Source of the DNA: Nitrospiraceae bacterium
Lineage (GTDB): Bacteria > Nitrospirota > Nitrospiria > Nitrospirales > UBA8639
NCBI GenBank assembly: GCA_020632595.1
Contig: JACKFF010000003.1
Coordinates: 186,001-250,000 of the forward strand
Reading direction: 5' to 3'
DNA: 64,000 bases
Below the pieces are notes generated by a model. That model was not told the origin of the DNA. It saw only the letters and a list, made by a program, of their open reading frames with translations, and searched no databases. The position numbers and the translations under genes are program-made. Shown here one piece after another: positions 9,034 through 18,257 of this stretch (the stretch's first letter is position 1; each line of letters starts with the position of its first letter).

Positions 9034-10812
9034 ATGATTTCGACCGTCACTGGAAAAGTTCAAATTCTTCCAGACAGCGTGTCATGCCGTATCGCCGCAG
9101 GAGAAGTGGTTGAACGACCAGCCTCCGTGGTGAAGGAACTAATCGATAACAGCCTGGATGCTGGCAGCACGTTGATCACCGTGGAGGTCGAAGAAGGTGG
9201 TCGACGTGTCATTCGCGTCATCGATAATGGGACAGGCATGACGCGAATGGACGCCCAACTGGCCTGTCAACGTTTTGCAACCAGCAAACTTCGATCCGAA
9301 GACGATCTCTTGACACTCATGACCATGGGATTCCGGGGGGAAGCTCTCCCCAGCATTGCCTCCATTTCTCGTTTTTGCTTGAAGACAATTCCATGCGATA
9401 GCACGCTTGGCACCCATACTCAGTCCACGGGGGGGGTGACATGGGAGGTTCAAGACTATACCGGACCTCAAGGTACGCAAGTGGAGGTGCGCGATCTCTT
9501 TTTTAATACTCCAGGACGGCTGAAATTCCTCAAGACCGTTCCCACCGAATTTTCTAAAATCTGTTATGTCGTCCAACAGGCAGCAGCCGTGCATCCCGAG
9601 ATTCACTTTCGATTACGCCACCAGAACCATAAGGTGCTGGAGTACCCCGCTGTGTCTTCGCTGCAGGATCGATTATTCCAGATCTACGGACCAGACTTCC
9701 TTGAACGCTTTATCCCCGTCACCTATAACGCTGGTTCATTTCAACTCACCGGGTATACGGTCAGTCCTCACCACGCACGAGCATCTCGTGCGCCACAGGA
9801 AATTTTTGTCAATGGACGCCCTATAAAGAATTCGACCATATCCCATGCGGTGCTTGAAGCCTACGGATCCTTTTTACCAAAAGGAAAACATCCACAATTT
9901 ATTGTATTTCTCCATCTTGATCCCCAGTCAATCGATATCAATGTCCACCCGACGAAACGGGAGATTCGCTTCTCCAATCCAGAATTTATACATACGGGTG
10001 TTCTTCGTGGCATCAAAGCCCTCTTTTTCACGCAACATCTCCCATCCGATGAACACAAGGAACAGACCGGGGCGGCTCCTCATTCTGCCAGGCCACCTTC
10101 CGGACTCACTGTCGCACCGGCTCCATTCCAGAATGCTTCTGTATTCTCTGGTGGCGGCACCGCTCGCCATCCTGCTCTTTCTCTATTTGTCCAGGAACCG
10201 CCTGCTATCTATACAGGCAGAGAGCAGCCATACGATGTATATCCGCTTGGGCAGATTCATCACACCTATCTTCTCGGACAAATCGGTCAAGATCTATTCA
10301 TTATCGATCAACACACGGCCCATGAACGGGTTCGTTTTGAGAGACTGCTTCGGTCATGGAAGAAAAAAGAAATCCTTCAACAACCCTTACTCATTCCTGA
10401 GCCGATTGAACTTCTGCCCCACCAGGGAGAATTATTGGACGAATGGCTGCCCCTCCTGGCTCAAGCGGGATTGGAGGTAGAACGATTTGGCACCACATCA
10501 TATGTTGTGCGAGCGATTCCAGCCATATTAGGAAATATATCCGTTGGTCCCTTGGTCCTGGAATTATTGGATGAACTCTCAGAATGGCAATCAACAGATT
10601 CGCTGGACAACACGATTAAACCCATTCTGGCTACCATGGCCTGTCAAAGTGCCGTTCAGGCCGGACGACCCATGACGCAACCGGAAATCACCATCCTTTT
10701 GCAGGACTGGGCACAGGAAAGTTTTCCTATGACTTGTCCGCATGGAAGGCGAGTGGCCATTCGACATTCCTTGGAAGAATTGCACACCATATTTGCCCGT
10801 CCATTAAAATAG
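9034..10812 (+). CDS. mutL: DNA mismatch repair protein MutL
   Basis: Matchmaker ATPase of mismatch repair. 592 aa. N-terminal GHKL ATPase motifs are clear: IAAGEVVERPASVVKELIDN, DNGTGM, and GFRGEALPSI. The C-terminal domain has DQHTAHERVRFE, which matches the endonuclease motif DQHA-x2-E-x4-E except for Thr in place of Ala, together with ACQSAVQAG and CPHGRR. So this MutL is probably of the nicking type, as in bacteria lacking MutH. Lies 58 bases after cpoB and 20 bases before miaA; the mutL-miaA pair is common. No mutS is in the window. Confidence 0.96.
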   Translation: MISTVTGKVQILPDSVSCRIAAGEVVERPASVVKELIDNSLDAGSTLITVEVEEGGRRVIRVIDNGTGMTRMDAQLACQRFATSKLRSEDDLLTLMTMGFRGEALPSIASISRFCLKTIPCDSTLGTHTQSTGGVTWEVQDYTGPQGTQVEVRDLFFNTPGRLKFLKTVPTEFSKICYVVQQAAAVHPEIHFRLRHQNHKVLEYPAVSSLQDRLFQIYGPDFLERFIPVTYNAGSFQLTGYTVSPHHARASRAPQEIFVNGRPIKNSTISHAVLEAYGSFLPKGKHPQFIVFLHLDPQSIDINVHPTKREIRFSNPEFIHTGVLRGIKALFFTQHLPSDEHKEQTGAAPHSARPPSGLTVAPAPFQNASVFSGGGTARHPALSLFVQEPPAIYTGREQPYDVYPLGQIHHTYLLGQIGQDLFIIDQHTAHERVRFERLLRSWKKKEILQQPLLIPEPIELLPHQGELLDEWLPLLAQAGLEVERFGTTSYVVRAIPAILGNISVGPLVLELLDELSEWQSTDSLDNTIKPILATMACQSAVQAGRPMTQPEITILLQDWAQESFPMTCPHGRRVAIRHSLEELHTIFARPLK

Positions 10813-10832
10813 TTGTTATTTGCCGATAGCTC

Positions 10833-11858
10833 ATGAAACAGGCCGACATCATCTCAGCATGGAAACCCGTCGTCGCCATTGTGGGACCCACCGCAATCGG
10901 AAAAAGCCGAATCGGGATTGAGGTCGCTAAAATTCTTAACACCGAGATTTTAACGGCAGACTCCCGGCAGGTCTATCGTGGAATGGACATCGGCACCGAC
11001 AAACCATCCTTAGCCGAGCAACAAAATATTCCCCATCGCTTGATTGATCTGGTCGATCCCGACCAATCCTTTAATGCAGGTGATTTCAGGCGTCACGCCA
11101 TCCAAGACATTGCCCGTCTGCATCGCCTGGGTCTCCTACCCCTTGTCATCGGAGGGACCGGGCTCTATATCCGCGCCCTCTTACGAGGTCTTTGCCCTGG
11201 TCCACCGGCTGATTGGCTGATTCGGAGTGAATTGGCCCAAGAAGCCAAAATTCAAGGACCCGCGTTTCTTTATGAAAAGCTTCAGCAAGTGGATCCTGAA
11301 CTCGCACAACGGCTCCATCCCAATGACCAGCCCAAGATCCAGCGCGCACTTGAAGTGTTTCGCATTCTTGGCACGCCTCTATCAGTCATCCAAAGACAGC
11401 ACCGTTTTGACGAGGCGCCGTATCCATATTTATTGATCGGGCTCACCATGGGACGCCAGACCCTCTATCAGCGAATAGAAACCCGCGTCGATTGGGAAAT
11501 TCACAAAGGTCTTGTGGAAGAAACGCAATCCCTCATGAATCAAGGATTTTCTCGAGAACTCGGTTCCATGAAAGGGCTGGGCTATCGACAGTTTTCAGGA
11601 TTCTTAGCGGGGGACTATTCTTATGAAGAGGCTGTGCGATTATTAAAACGCGATACCCGTCACTTCGCCAAACGACAGATGACCTGGTTTCAGAAAGAAT
11701 CTGAGATTCAGTGGATGACGTTGGAAGAGTCAGACATTCCTGATCGAGCGGCCGCCAAAATCGTGGACCACATCTATCAGTTTCTCTCTACCTTCGTAAA
11801 TTTACCACTTCCGGCAAAAGCAACGTCCCCTCTAAAATCCGCTCCATCGTCGGGTTAA
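10833..11858 (+). CDS. miaA: tRNA dimethylallyltransferase MiaA
   Basis: Transfers the dimethylallyl group to A37 of tRNAs reading UNN codons. 341 aa, somewhat longer than the usual 300-320 because of a C-terminal tail (LPLPAKATSPLKSAPSSG). The P-loop GPTAIGKS is at 18-25, with DSRQVYRGMDIGTDKPS, GGTGLYIRALLRGL and MKGLGYRQ following in family order. Starts 20 bases after mutL, presumably cotranscribed with it. Confidence 0.96.
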   Translation: MKQADIISAWKPVVAIVGPTAIGKSRIGIEVAKILNTEILTADSRQVYRGMDIGTDKPSLAEQQNIPHRLIDLVDPDQSFNAGDFRRHAIQDIARLHRLGLLPLVIGGTGLYIRALLRGLCPGPPADWLIRSELAQEAKIQGPAFLYEKLQQVDPELAQRLHPNDQPKIQRALEVFRILGTPLSVIQRQHRFDEAPYPYLLIGLTMGRQTLYQRIETRVDWEIHKGLVEETQSLMNQGFSRELGSMKGLGYRQFSGFLAGDYSYEEAVRLLKRDTRHFAKRQMTWFQKESEIQWMTLEESDIPDRAAAKIVDHIYQFLSTFVNLPLPAKATSPLKSAPSSG

Positions 11859-11995
11859 CCATACAGGACCGTTCATGATACAATGCCGGGGTTTTCGTTC
11901 CGTTGAGACATGAATGACTCCCCATTTGTTGGGGGCCAATCAGCATGCCACCAAAACCACATGTCTTTCCCCTTTAATCAGAGAGACTTTTTCAC

Positions 11996-12931
11996 ATGAC
12001 GGAGAACGAGGAAGCGAAGACTACAGGGCCTTCTTTACGTACCCAGCAGGCCAAAATCGGGATTATCGGAGGCAGTGGACTGTATGAAATGGACGGGTTC
12101 ACCAACCTCAAAGAAATCCGGATGGCCACCCCGTTCGGAAAGCCTTCTGACCCCATTATTGTGGGTACCTTGCATGGCATACGAATCGCCTTTTTAGCTC
12201 GCCACGGTCGAGGACACCACACGCTACCTTCCGCTATAAATTATCGCGCAAATATTCATGCCCTAAAAGCCCTGGGTGTGACCCGGATATTTTCCATCAG
12301 TGCGGTGGGAAGCATGAAGGAATCCATTCGACCGGGGGATTTTGTCCTGCCTGATCAATTCATTGACCGAACCACTCAACGTGCCAACACGTTTTTCGAC
12401 AAGGGGATTGTCGCACATGTAGCTTTTGCAGATCCCATATGTGAGACCTTATCGAGTGTGTTAGAAAAGGCTAGCCTGAGTGTCTCCGTCACGGTACACC
12501 GTCCGGGAACATACCTCTGCATAGAAGGCCCACAATTCTCCAGCCGGGCAGAATCGTTTCTCTACCGACAATGGGGCGTTGATGTCATCGGGATGACAAA
12601 TATTCCTGAAGCCAAATTGGCTCGTGAAGCCGAAATTTGCTATGCCACCCTTGCGCTGGTGACGGATTATGATTGCTGGCACGAGACGGAAGATGCGGTT
12701 TCCGTTGGGGCCATCCTATCTATCATGCATCAAAATGTCGAAACCGCTAAAATCGTTTTGCGGCACGCGCTGGAACTTGTAAAAGACCTTGGGCCTTGCT
12801 CCTGTCAAACTGCATTGGAACACGCCGTTATCACCCCGCTCAATCGAATCAGTCCGGTCTTGCGAAAGCGGTATCAGCTTCTGTTACGGCGTCATTTATT
12901 ATCGACCACCCTACACAAAAAAAGGGCCTAA
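11996..12931 (+). CDS. mtnP: S-methyl-5'-thioadenosine phosphorylase
   Basis: Splits methylthioadenosine with phosphate into adenine and methylthioribose-1-phosphate. 311 aa. Shows the phosphate-binding GIIGGSGLYEMDG, RHGRGHHTLPSAINYRANI, CIEGPQFSSRAES, the substrate site GMTNIPEAKLAREAEICYA, and TDYDCWHE, the DYDCW motif that marks MTA phosphorylases rather than purine nucleoside phosphorylases. Followed after 5 bases by a sugar-kinase gene. The adenine it makes can feed the adenine deaminase at 39.5 kb. Confidence 0.94.
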   Translation: MTENEEAKTTGPSLRTQQAKIGIIGGSGLYEMDGFTNLKEIRMATPFGKPSDPIIVGTLHGIRIAFLARHGRGHHTLPSAINYRANIHALKALGVTRIFSISAVGSMKESIRPGDFVLPDQFIDRTTQRANTFFDKGIVAHVAFADPICETLSSVLEKASLSVSVTVHRPGTYLCIEGPQFSSRAESFLYRQWGVDVIGMTNIPEAKLAREAEICYATLALVTDYDCWHETEDAVSVGAILSIMHQNVETAKIVLRHALELVKDLGPCSCQTALEHAVITPLNRISPVLRKRYQLLLRRHLLSTTLHKKRA

Positions 12932-12936
12932 TCATT

Positions 12937-13851
12937 ATGGGTAATTTATTAGTCGTTGGATCCGTTGCCTTTGATTCTGTACGAACGCCGTTTGGCGAAG
13001 CCTCGAATGTGCTGGGAGGATCCGCCACGTATTTTTCCACTTCGGCCAGTTTTTTTACAGATGTAAATCTCATTGCAGTCGTTGGTGAAGACTTTCCAAA
13101 AGAACATCTCGATTTCCTGCACAGTCGGGGCATCAATCTGGACGGATTAGAGCAACGGCCTGGAAAGACTTTTCGCTGGCGAGGAGAATATTCCTATCAA
13201 CTTAACGAAGCTCAAACCCTGGAAACCCATCTCAATGTCCTAGAAACGTTTCGCCCGAAAATTCCCGACAGCTACACCACGCCGTCCGCCTTATTTCTGG
13301 GTAATATCGATCCAGAATTACAACTGGATGTCCTGAATCAAGTGAAGCGGCCCTCTATCGTGGCCTGCGATACCATGAACTTTTGGATTGAGGGGAAAAG
13401 GGAAGCATTATGGAAAGTCCTTGAACATATCGATATCCTTGTCATTAATGACGGGGAGGCCCGTGCGTTAGGCAATGACGCAAATCTCGTACAAGTGGCA
13501 AAACGGATCTTATCGCGCGGCCCCAAAACCCTGATTATCAAACGCGGAGAATATGGCGTCTTGATGTTTCATCAGCAGGAAATTTTCGGGGCTCCAGCCT
13601 ATCCGCTGGAAGCGGTTAAAGATCCAACCGGCGCAGGCGACACCTTTGCCGGCGGCTTTATGGGATATCTTTCCGCTACGGAAAATTACTCCCAGGCTGG
13701 ACTTCGACAGGCCATCATTTTTGGAAGTGTCATGGCGTCCTTCAATGTGGAGGAATTTAGCCTGGACCGACTCAGGCATTTAACCCGCGAAGAAATTGAC
13801 AAACGATTCACATCGTTTAAACATCTGACTCATTTTGAGGATTTGTCATAG
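12937..13851 (+). CDS. PfkB-family carbohydrate/nucleoside kinase
   Basis: ATP-dependent kinase; substrate not determinable. I take ATG 12937 (304 aa) since the Rossmann-like start MGNLLVVGSVAFDS is the family N-terminus; an upstream ATG in this frame would run back through mtnP. The C-terminal PfkB signature DPTGAGDTFAGGF contains the catalytic Asp, and GGSATYFST is the N-terminal substrate loop. Close pairing with mtnP (5 bases) suggests a role in nucleoside or methylthioribose-related salvage, such as an adenosine-kinase-like activity, but that is inference. Confidence 0.9.
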   Translation: MGNLLVVGSVAFDSVRTPFGEASNVLGGSATYFSTSASFFTDVNLIAVVGEDFPKEHLDFLHSRGINLDGLEQRPGKTFRWRGEYSYQLNEAQTLETHLNVLETFRPKIPDSYTTPSALFLGNIDPELQLDVLNQVKRPSIVACDTMNFWIEGKREALWKVLEHIDILVINDGEARALGNDANLVQVAKRILSRGPKTLIIKRGEYGVLMFHQQEIFGAPAYPLEAVKDPTGAGDTFAGGFMGYLSATENYSQAGLRQAIIFGSVMASFNVEEFSLDRLRHLTREEIDKRFTSFKHLTHFEDLS

Positions 13852-13954
13852 GACTCAGGATTTCCCAAGGCACACCTTTTAGATGACGTGGGCCTTGCCA
13901 TGACAAGTCAATCACATGCATACCGGAAAGGCCTTTCCCATTCAGGATAACGCC

Positions 13955-14893
13955 ATGGAAACTCTTGGTGGATTATTCCGACAGACCCGGGAACGACAAC
14001 GTTTATCTTTGGAGCAGATCGCTTCCAAAACTCGCATTCAACAACACCACCTGCAAGCACTTGAAGAAGAGGATTTCGCAAGGCTACCAGCCAAAGTGTT
14101 CGTCAAAGGATTCGTTCGGTCATATGCACGTGCGTTGGGACTGGATGAAGATAATGCCATTCAGCTTTTCCTGACCTCCTCCAGCAATTTCTATGATCGC
14201 GCCCAAGAAGAGCAACAACACAGCCAAGTCACCTTGCAAGCAGCTCATCGTAAACGATTCAATTGGAATTTTGTGCTCATACTGTTTCTCGCTCTCGGCG
14301 GAATCCTCTTTTATCTGCTACCCGAACAGCAGGAACCCCTTCCACCCACATCTGAATCCGAACCCCCCTTACCTATCAATGAGAAGCAGAAGGAAGCCCT
14401 CATGGAGCCCCTACCCCCCATTGAAAAATCACCCGACAGTGTTTCATCAGAAGACCCTGTCCCCACTGAGATACAGCTCACTGCTCCTCCCCCATCCGAC
14501 ATCCCACTTTCACCGCTACCCCCTAAGTCTCGACCGCTACCCCCTGAGCCTCGACCGCTACCCCCTGAGCCTCGACCACTACCCACTGAGCCTCAACCGA
14601 TAGCCCCTACCTTGCCCGATTCCCCCGTTCCTGAGAAGACCACAGAGACCGATGGAACGCTGGTCCTGGAAATCGAGGCCACCCAATTGACCTGGGTGGT
14701 GGTGAAATCTGACGATCAGGCTCCGCATGAAGCCTTATTACAACCGGGACAAAAAAGCACCTGGAAGGCGAATACACAATATTTGCTCACGCTTGGAAAC
14801 GCTGCCGGTGTGGTCATCCGCCTAAATGGAGAACTACAAGGTCCATTTGGAAAGCCAGGTCAGGTGGTCAGAGACATTCGCTTGAAGCCTTGA
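13955..14893 (+). CDS. RodZ-like HTH/transmembrane protein
   Basis: Cytoskeleton- or envelope-linked protein of the RodZ type. ATG 13955 with AGGA upstream gives 312 aa; an in-frame ATG at 13916 is possible but adds no recognisable sequence. The N-terminal XRE-like helix-turn-helix is METLGGLFRQTRERQRLSLE, continuing through IASKTRIQQHHLQALEEEDF and KGFVRSYA, the RodZ variant. One span (FVLILFLALGGILFYLLP) follows at about residues 104-121, then a long Pro/Glu-rich linker with a DNA tandem repeat, then a C-terminal beta domain (LVLEIEATQLTWVVV) matching DUF4115. Confidence 0.88.
   Translation: METLGGLFRQTRERQRLSLEQIASKTRIQQHHLQALEEEDFARLPAKVFVKGFVRSYARALGLDEDNAIQLFLTSSSNFYDRAQEEQQHSQVTLQAAHRKRFNWNFVLILFLALGGILFYLLPEQQEPLPPTSESEPPLPINEKQKEALMEPLPPIEKSPDSVSSEDPVPTEIQLTAPPPSDIPLSPLPPKSRPLPPEPRPLPPEPRPLPTEPQPIAPTLPDSPVPEKTTETDGTLVLEIEATQLTWVVVKSDDQAPHEALLQPGQKSTWKANTQYLLTLGNAAGVVIRLNGELQGPFGKPGQVVRDIRLKP
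14511..14600 (+). repeat. 21-bp coding tandem repeat in the RodZ-like linker
   Basis: About four copies of a 21-base unit, consensus CGACCGCTACCCCCTGAGC plus CT, with the last copies diverged. Each encodes PLPPEPR-type heptapeptides. Copy number is an obvious candidate for strain variation, changing the length of the periplasmic linker. Confidence 0.85.
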
Positions 14894-15356
14894 CCTCACA
14901 AAACGAACGCCAAGGGCTCCACATAATCTTCCTCCCGTCCTCCCGCCCCCCAAATTTTCTTAAATTCGCAATCATCTATTTTCCTTACCGAATAAAGGTT
15001 AAAAAACCATAATCCTGGCTAGTGCACTCTTCTCAGATGTTCGAGTGGGTCCAGCCATCTTGACCCGCGATAGAAAATTTCATGCGGGAAACCACATTGC
15101 AATTCCGGTCGTTCTGGGCCTCTTTGGGCACGAGTTGCACTTTCCAAGGCCCTAACCCTTATTACCGGGCCGAGCTTGCAACCAACTACTTGTGGGAATT
15201 TGCGCCGAAGGTCAGAATTGTGGTTGAAGTAGAAGTTAGGGTCAAAGACTACCGAGAATCCATGATATTCTGTCTTTTTCCTTTTAAGTCAATGAATGAA
15301 TATCATTCAGAAATGCCTCGTCAATCTTGCTTCAAAACAACTCATTTTTCACCTTC
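14894..15356. other. Intergenic stretch, no supported gene
   Basis: Between the RodZ-like gene and the cytochrome promoter. A 92-codon open frame (15082-15360) has no recognisable domain, no good ribosome site and a composition unlike neighbouring proteins, so I do not call it. Confidence 0.5.
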
Positions 15357-15386
15357 TTGACAGTCTAAAAAATTGATTGATATGAT
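15357..15386 (+). promoter_or_regulatory. Promoter candidate of the cytochrome c gene
   Basis: TTGACA at 15357-15362 and TATGAT at 15381-15386 with an 18-base spacer. It implies a 5' leader of about 165 bases before the cytochrome start, long enough to hold regulatory structure. Confidence 0.55.
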
Positions 15387-15558
15387 GACTGAGTTTGGGT
15401 GGATTAAAGTTAACCTAGCTTATGAATATGCTATGATTATGAATAAGTTAGGTGCACTCAAACGACACCACTCCAAAAAGAGGAATAAAAGGGGACGCGA
15501 TAATGCACCCTCATGTTTTTTACGGTCTCATCAACTCTGTTTAACCTAGGAGGCTTAC

Positions 15559-16020
15559 ATGACGTTTTCGATGAAAGTGCTTGGAACCTTGACTGCCGCC
15601 ATGTTTTTGACCACGGGCTTGGCCATCGCCGGACCAGAAAAAGATCCTTTACCAGCCCGTGTTCCGGCTGATCAACGTGGTGATGCTAAGAAGGATAAAT
15701 CCCCCTTATACGACAAAGCAGAAGAGGCTTCGCCGGAAATCGTGGCGGAGGGAAAAGCTTTGTACGAGGGAAAAGGGACCTGCATTAACTGCCACGGCAA
15801 AGAAGGCAATGGCCAAGGTCCGGCAGGAGCCGTCTTAAATCCGGGTCCACGCGATTTCACCAATTGCAAATTTCACAAGAAACGGAAAGATGGCGAACTC
15901 ATGTGGGTCATCAAGAATGGTAGCCCGGGCACAGGCATGGTTCCTTTAGTCCCAGCCACTATCAGTGAGGAAGAGGCCTGGAAAGTCATTGCATACGAAA
16001 GAAGTTTCTGCAAGGGTTAA
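15559..16020 (+). CDS. Secreted class I c-type cytochrome
   Basis: Small periplasmic electron carrier. 153 aa with a signal peptide (MTFSMKVLGTLTAAMFLTTG, cut near AIAG). One haem site CINCH (Cys75, Cys78, His79), then GKEGNGQGPAG, and Met127 in GTGMVPL as the likely sixth ligand. PRDFTNCKFHKKRKDGELMWVIKNG is a pattern I associate with Nitrospira-type cytochromes. A strong AGGAGG precedes the ATG by 7 bases. Flanked by its own promoter and terminator, so it is a single-gene unit, probably well expressed. Confidence 0.93.
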   Translation: MTFSMKVLGTLTAAMFLTTGLAIAGPEKDPLPARVPADQRGDAKKDKSPLYDKAEEASPEIVAEGKALYEGKGTCINCHGKEGNGQGPAGAVLNPGPRDFTNCKFHKKRKDGELMWVIKNGSPGTGMVPLVPATISEEEAWKVIAYERSFCKG

Positions 16021-16041
16021 TAAAAGGTATTTTCACGAAAA

Positions 16042-16077
16042 CCCCCGCTGGGCTTGACCTAGCGGGGGTTTTTTTTT
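16042..16077 (+). terminator. Rho-independent terminator after the cytochrome c gene
   Basis: Stem CCCCCGCT (16042-16049) pairs with AGCGGGGG (16061-16068), followed by nine T residues. Starts about 20 bases after the stop codon. Confidence 0.92.
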
Positions 16078-16116
16078 GAGGAGAACCTACCCCCTGCCAA
16101 TAATGACGGTTCCCCG

Positions 16117-16146
16117 TTGACACCATTCAAATCCCTTGACTAGACT
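16117..16146 (+). promoter_or_regulatory. Promoter candidate for the small basic protein gene
   Basis: TTGACA at 16117-16122 and TAGACT at 16141-16146, spacer 18 bases, ahead of the 16217 start. The -10 box is only a moderate match. Confidence 0.4.
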
Positions 16147-16216
16147 CAACGTGGGAGAAGGTAACCCGTACCACTATTCGTCACTCAAATTTTTAGTGTA
16201 AGGAGAGCATAATCAT

Positions 16217-16420
16217 ATGGCCAAACGACGATCACTTCAGGAAGACGCAACATCTCTAAAAGCCAAGGTCACGAAATCCCTAGCCAGTAGCGACAATCCT
16301 GAGGGAGACTCAGCCATTCGGTCATTACGAAAACGATTACGACGGGTACAACGGAAGGTTCGAACCGCCAAGCGGCGCGAGGAACACCGAAAATCAAAGA
16401 AAGTCGCGGCAGAGGCCTAA
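16217..16420 (+). CDS. Small highly basic protein, function unknown
   Basis: 67 aa, rich in Arg and Lys (SLRKRLRRVQRKVRTAKRRE), predicted mostly helical. AAGGAG lies 10 bases upstream of the ATG. No domain recognised; nucleic-acid binding or ribosome association would fit the charge but is speculation. 47 bases before the HEAT-repeat gene, likely the same transcript, which ends at the 17373 terminator. Confidence 0.7.
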   Translation: MAKRRSLQEDATSLKAKVTKSLASSDNPEGDSAIRSLRKRLRRVQRKVRTAKRREEHRKSKKVAAEA

Positions 16421-16467
16421 GGTTTTCTGCAGATCGACCCTGAAGAGTAATGTGGAGGAATTGAGTT

Positions 16468-17337
16468 ATGAGAGACGACGAAAAAAATATCGATGATGCA
16501 TTTTCAGATCAAACGGAGGAGTTTGTATCACTGGAAGGCAAGACAACCCTGCCTCAAGACGAACTAGTGGATGAAGTCTCAGAAGCCATCACGGCAGAAG
16601 CAGATGAAGAAACAGCCGACACCGTCGCCTCTGCTGAAACCGAAGAGGGCGCAGAACAAGAAGAAGAGTTGGTCGAAGAGCAGGTTAAAGATGAAATCGA
16701 TATTCAGATCGATCTCTTGAATGACTCAGATTGGGTCGTCCGACGTGAAGCAGTGATTACCCTCGGCGAAATGGGCGATGAACGCTGTGTTGAGCCTCTT
16801 GTCCGGTGCCTTCGAGACGGGGACTGGCAGGTTCGGGATGCCGCCGTTGAAGCCATTGCCATGATTGGGTCACCGGCTGTAGACCTGCTCCTCCGCTATA
16901 TACGAGACTACGATGCCCGGAAATCAGTGATCAAAGCATTGGGGAAGATCAATGATGAACGAGTCCTTGATCCGCTAATTTCAATGCTTCACAATGATGA
17001 ATTTAAGGACGATGCGACCTGGGCGCTTGCAGAACTTGGACAACCCGCTGTTGGACGGTTACTCGAATGCCTAAAAAATCCAGATGAAGTGATTAGAAAG
17101 CAGGCTATCCTGGCTCTTGGAGAGATTAAGGATGCCAGTTGCGTGGATTTATTGATCGAACGATTGCAAGACCCTGACTGGTTTATTCGACTTTCATCAG
17201 CTGCCGCGCTTGAAAAAATTGGAGATCCTCGTGGCCGTGAGGCGATCAAACCCCTGATGAAAGATCCTGATCTGGTTGTGCGCTTACGTATCGAACGCAT
17301 GTTGGCAGCATGGAAAAAACAGGCTGTCACGGCTTAA
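16468..17337 (+). CDS. HEAT-repeat (PBS lyase-like) protein
   Basis: 289 aa, no signal peptide. The first 75 residues are strongly acidic (Glu/Asp/Thr/Ala). From about residue 80 there are six HEAT-like repeats of some 31 residues with the pattern DSDWVVRREAVITLGEMGDE, ...DGDWQVRDAAVEAIAMIGS, ...NPDEVIRKQAILALGEIKD, ...DPDWFIRLSSAAALEKIGD. Such repeats form protein-binding scaffolds. GGAGG sits 9 bases before the ATG. Function cannot be named; in this family related proteins occur as lyase-like or scaffold factors. Confidence 0.85.
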   Translation: MRDDEKNIDDAFSDQTEEFVSLEGKTTLPQDELVDEVSEAITAEADEETADTVASAETEEGAEQEEELVEEQVKDEIDIQIDLLNDSDWVVRREAVITLGEMGDERCVEPLVRCLRDGDWQVRDAAVEAIAMIGSPAVDLLLRYIRDYDARKSVIKALGKINDERVLDPLISMLHNDEFKDDATWALAELGQPAVGRLLECLKNPDEVIRKQAILALGEIKDASCVDLLIERLQDPDWFIRLSSAAALEKIGDPRGREAIKPLMKDPDLVVRLRIERMLAAWKKQAVTA

Positions 17338-17372
17338 TCCTGTTTACGCCGTCAAGGTTGCAAACAAACCTG

Positions 17373-17408
17373 AGCCCTCAATTGTCCGGACAATTGAGGG
17401 CTCTTTTT
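17373..17408 (+). terminator. Rho-independent terminator after the HEAT-repeat gene
   Basis: A perfect 30-base palindrome: left arm 17373-17387 (AGCCCTCAATTGTCC) pairs fully with 17388-17402, with no unpaired bases between. CTTTTT follows on the plus strand. No T tract on the other side, so it serves the plus-strand unit. Confidence 0.85.
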
Positions 17409-17563
17409 ATGGGATGAGTCCCATCACATCTTCCCGCCAGCACTCTTAATTTCCACATAGAAGATCGACGAAGAGAGGATCAGAAATGGACGAATCAGGG
17501 AAAATAAGATGGGATTGAAACCACCACACAACACAATCGACGTCAGGCTATTTAAAGCCTTGA

Positions 17564-17989
17564 TCAAGGCATAACGGATTGCAATTCTTGACGAAGATCG
17601 TCCAACAAGTGAGGAGGAAGGCTATGGCCTTGAGCCAGACTTTGCTGGGCCTCCCGAATTTTCTGTTTAACGATTTTGATTTTTTGAGCCATGGGTCCCT
17701 GAGGGTCCAACTCAACCGCTTGATCTAAATGGTGCAGTGCACGCTCAAACTCCTCCGAAGCTTCCTTGAAATGATGATCTAACAGATACGCTCGTCCTTC
17801 CAAAAAGCCATCCTTTGCTGCCAGCATTTGTCTCTGCAAGTTGGTCTTCTGATCAAATCCAATCGTGTTCTCCAGGACTTGTCCCGACAAGTCTCGCAAT
17901 CGTTGCTTCACCTCGTCCGGCTTTTGCCCCGTGTAATAGCCCAAGCCAAATACAATACCCAGAAGGATCAATATTCGTAAAACTTTCAT
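17564..17989 (-). CDS. Small membrane-anchored TPR-like protein
   Basis: 141 aa. N-terminal span or uncleaved signal (VLRILILLGIVFGLGYYTG), then a helical periplasmic domain with a TPR-like pair (HFKEASEEFERALHHLDQAVELDP). GAGG lies 8 bases before the ATG. No family recognised. Stands alone between the terminator at 17.4 kb and the 3' end of glgP on the same strand. Confidence 0.75.
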   Translation of the reverse strand: MKVLRILILLGIVFGLGYYTGQKPDEVKQRLRDLSGQVLENTIGFDQKTNLQRQMLAAKDGFLEGRAYLLDHHFKEASEEFERALHHLDQAVELDPQGPMAQKIKIVKQKIREAQQSLAQGHSLPPHLLDDLRQELQSVMP

Positions 17990-18257
17990 AGTGGACCTCG
18001 CCGGCTCAGTTTGCCTTCCGCTCTTTGCTGAATAGACATCGACCCTAGTTCACTCCATGAATAAGGCCGGAAGGGAAACTCATATTAATTGCGATTGAGG
18101 AGGAACGGATGAGACAGGGAATGATGCACCATACGTAAGTCGATGGTAGCACTGCATTGCAGAAGGTACAACTCTGACACGGGATACTCAATGACCTTCT
18201 GGGCAAAGAGTCAGCCTACCGCACATGAGCTGAAATTTATAGAACACGCTGAGAGAT

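Noticed and set aside
9845..10480. 211-codon frame inside mutL
   Set aside because: Shadow in another frame of mutL, whose motifs are complete.
15082..15360. 92-codon plus frame before the cytochrome
   Set aside because: No domain, no ribosome site and unusual composition; ends at the cytochrome promoter.
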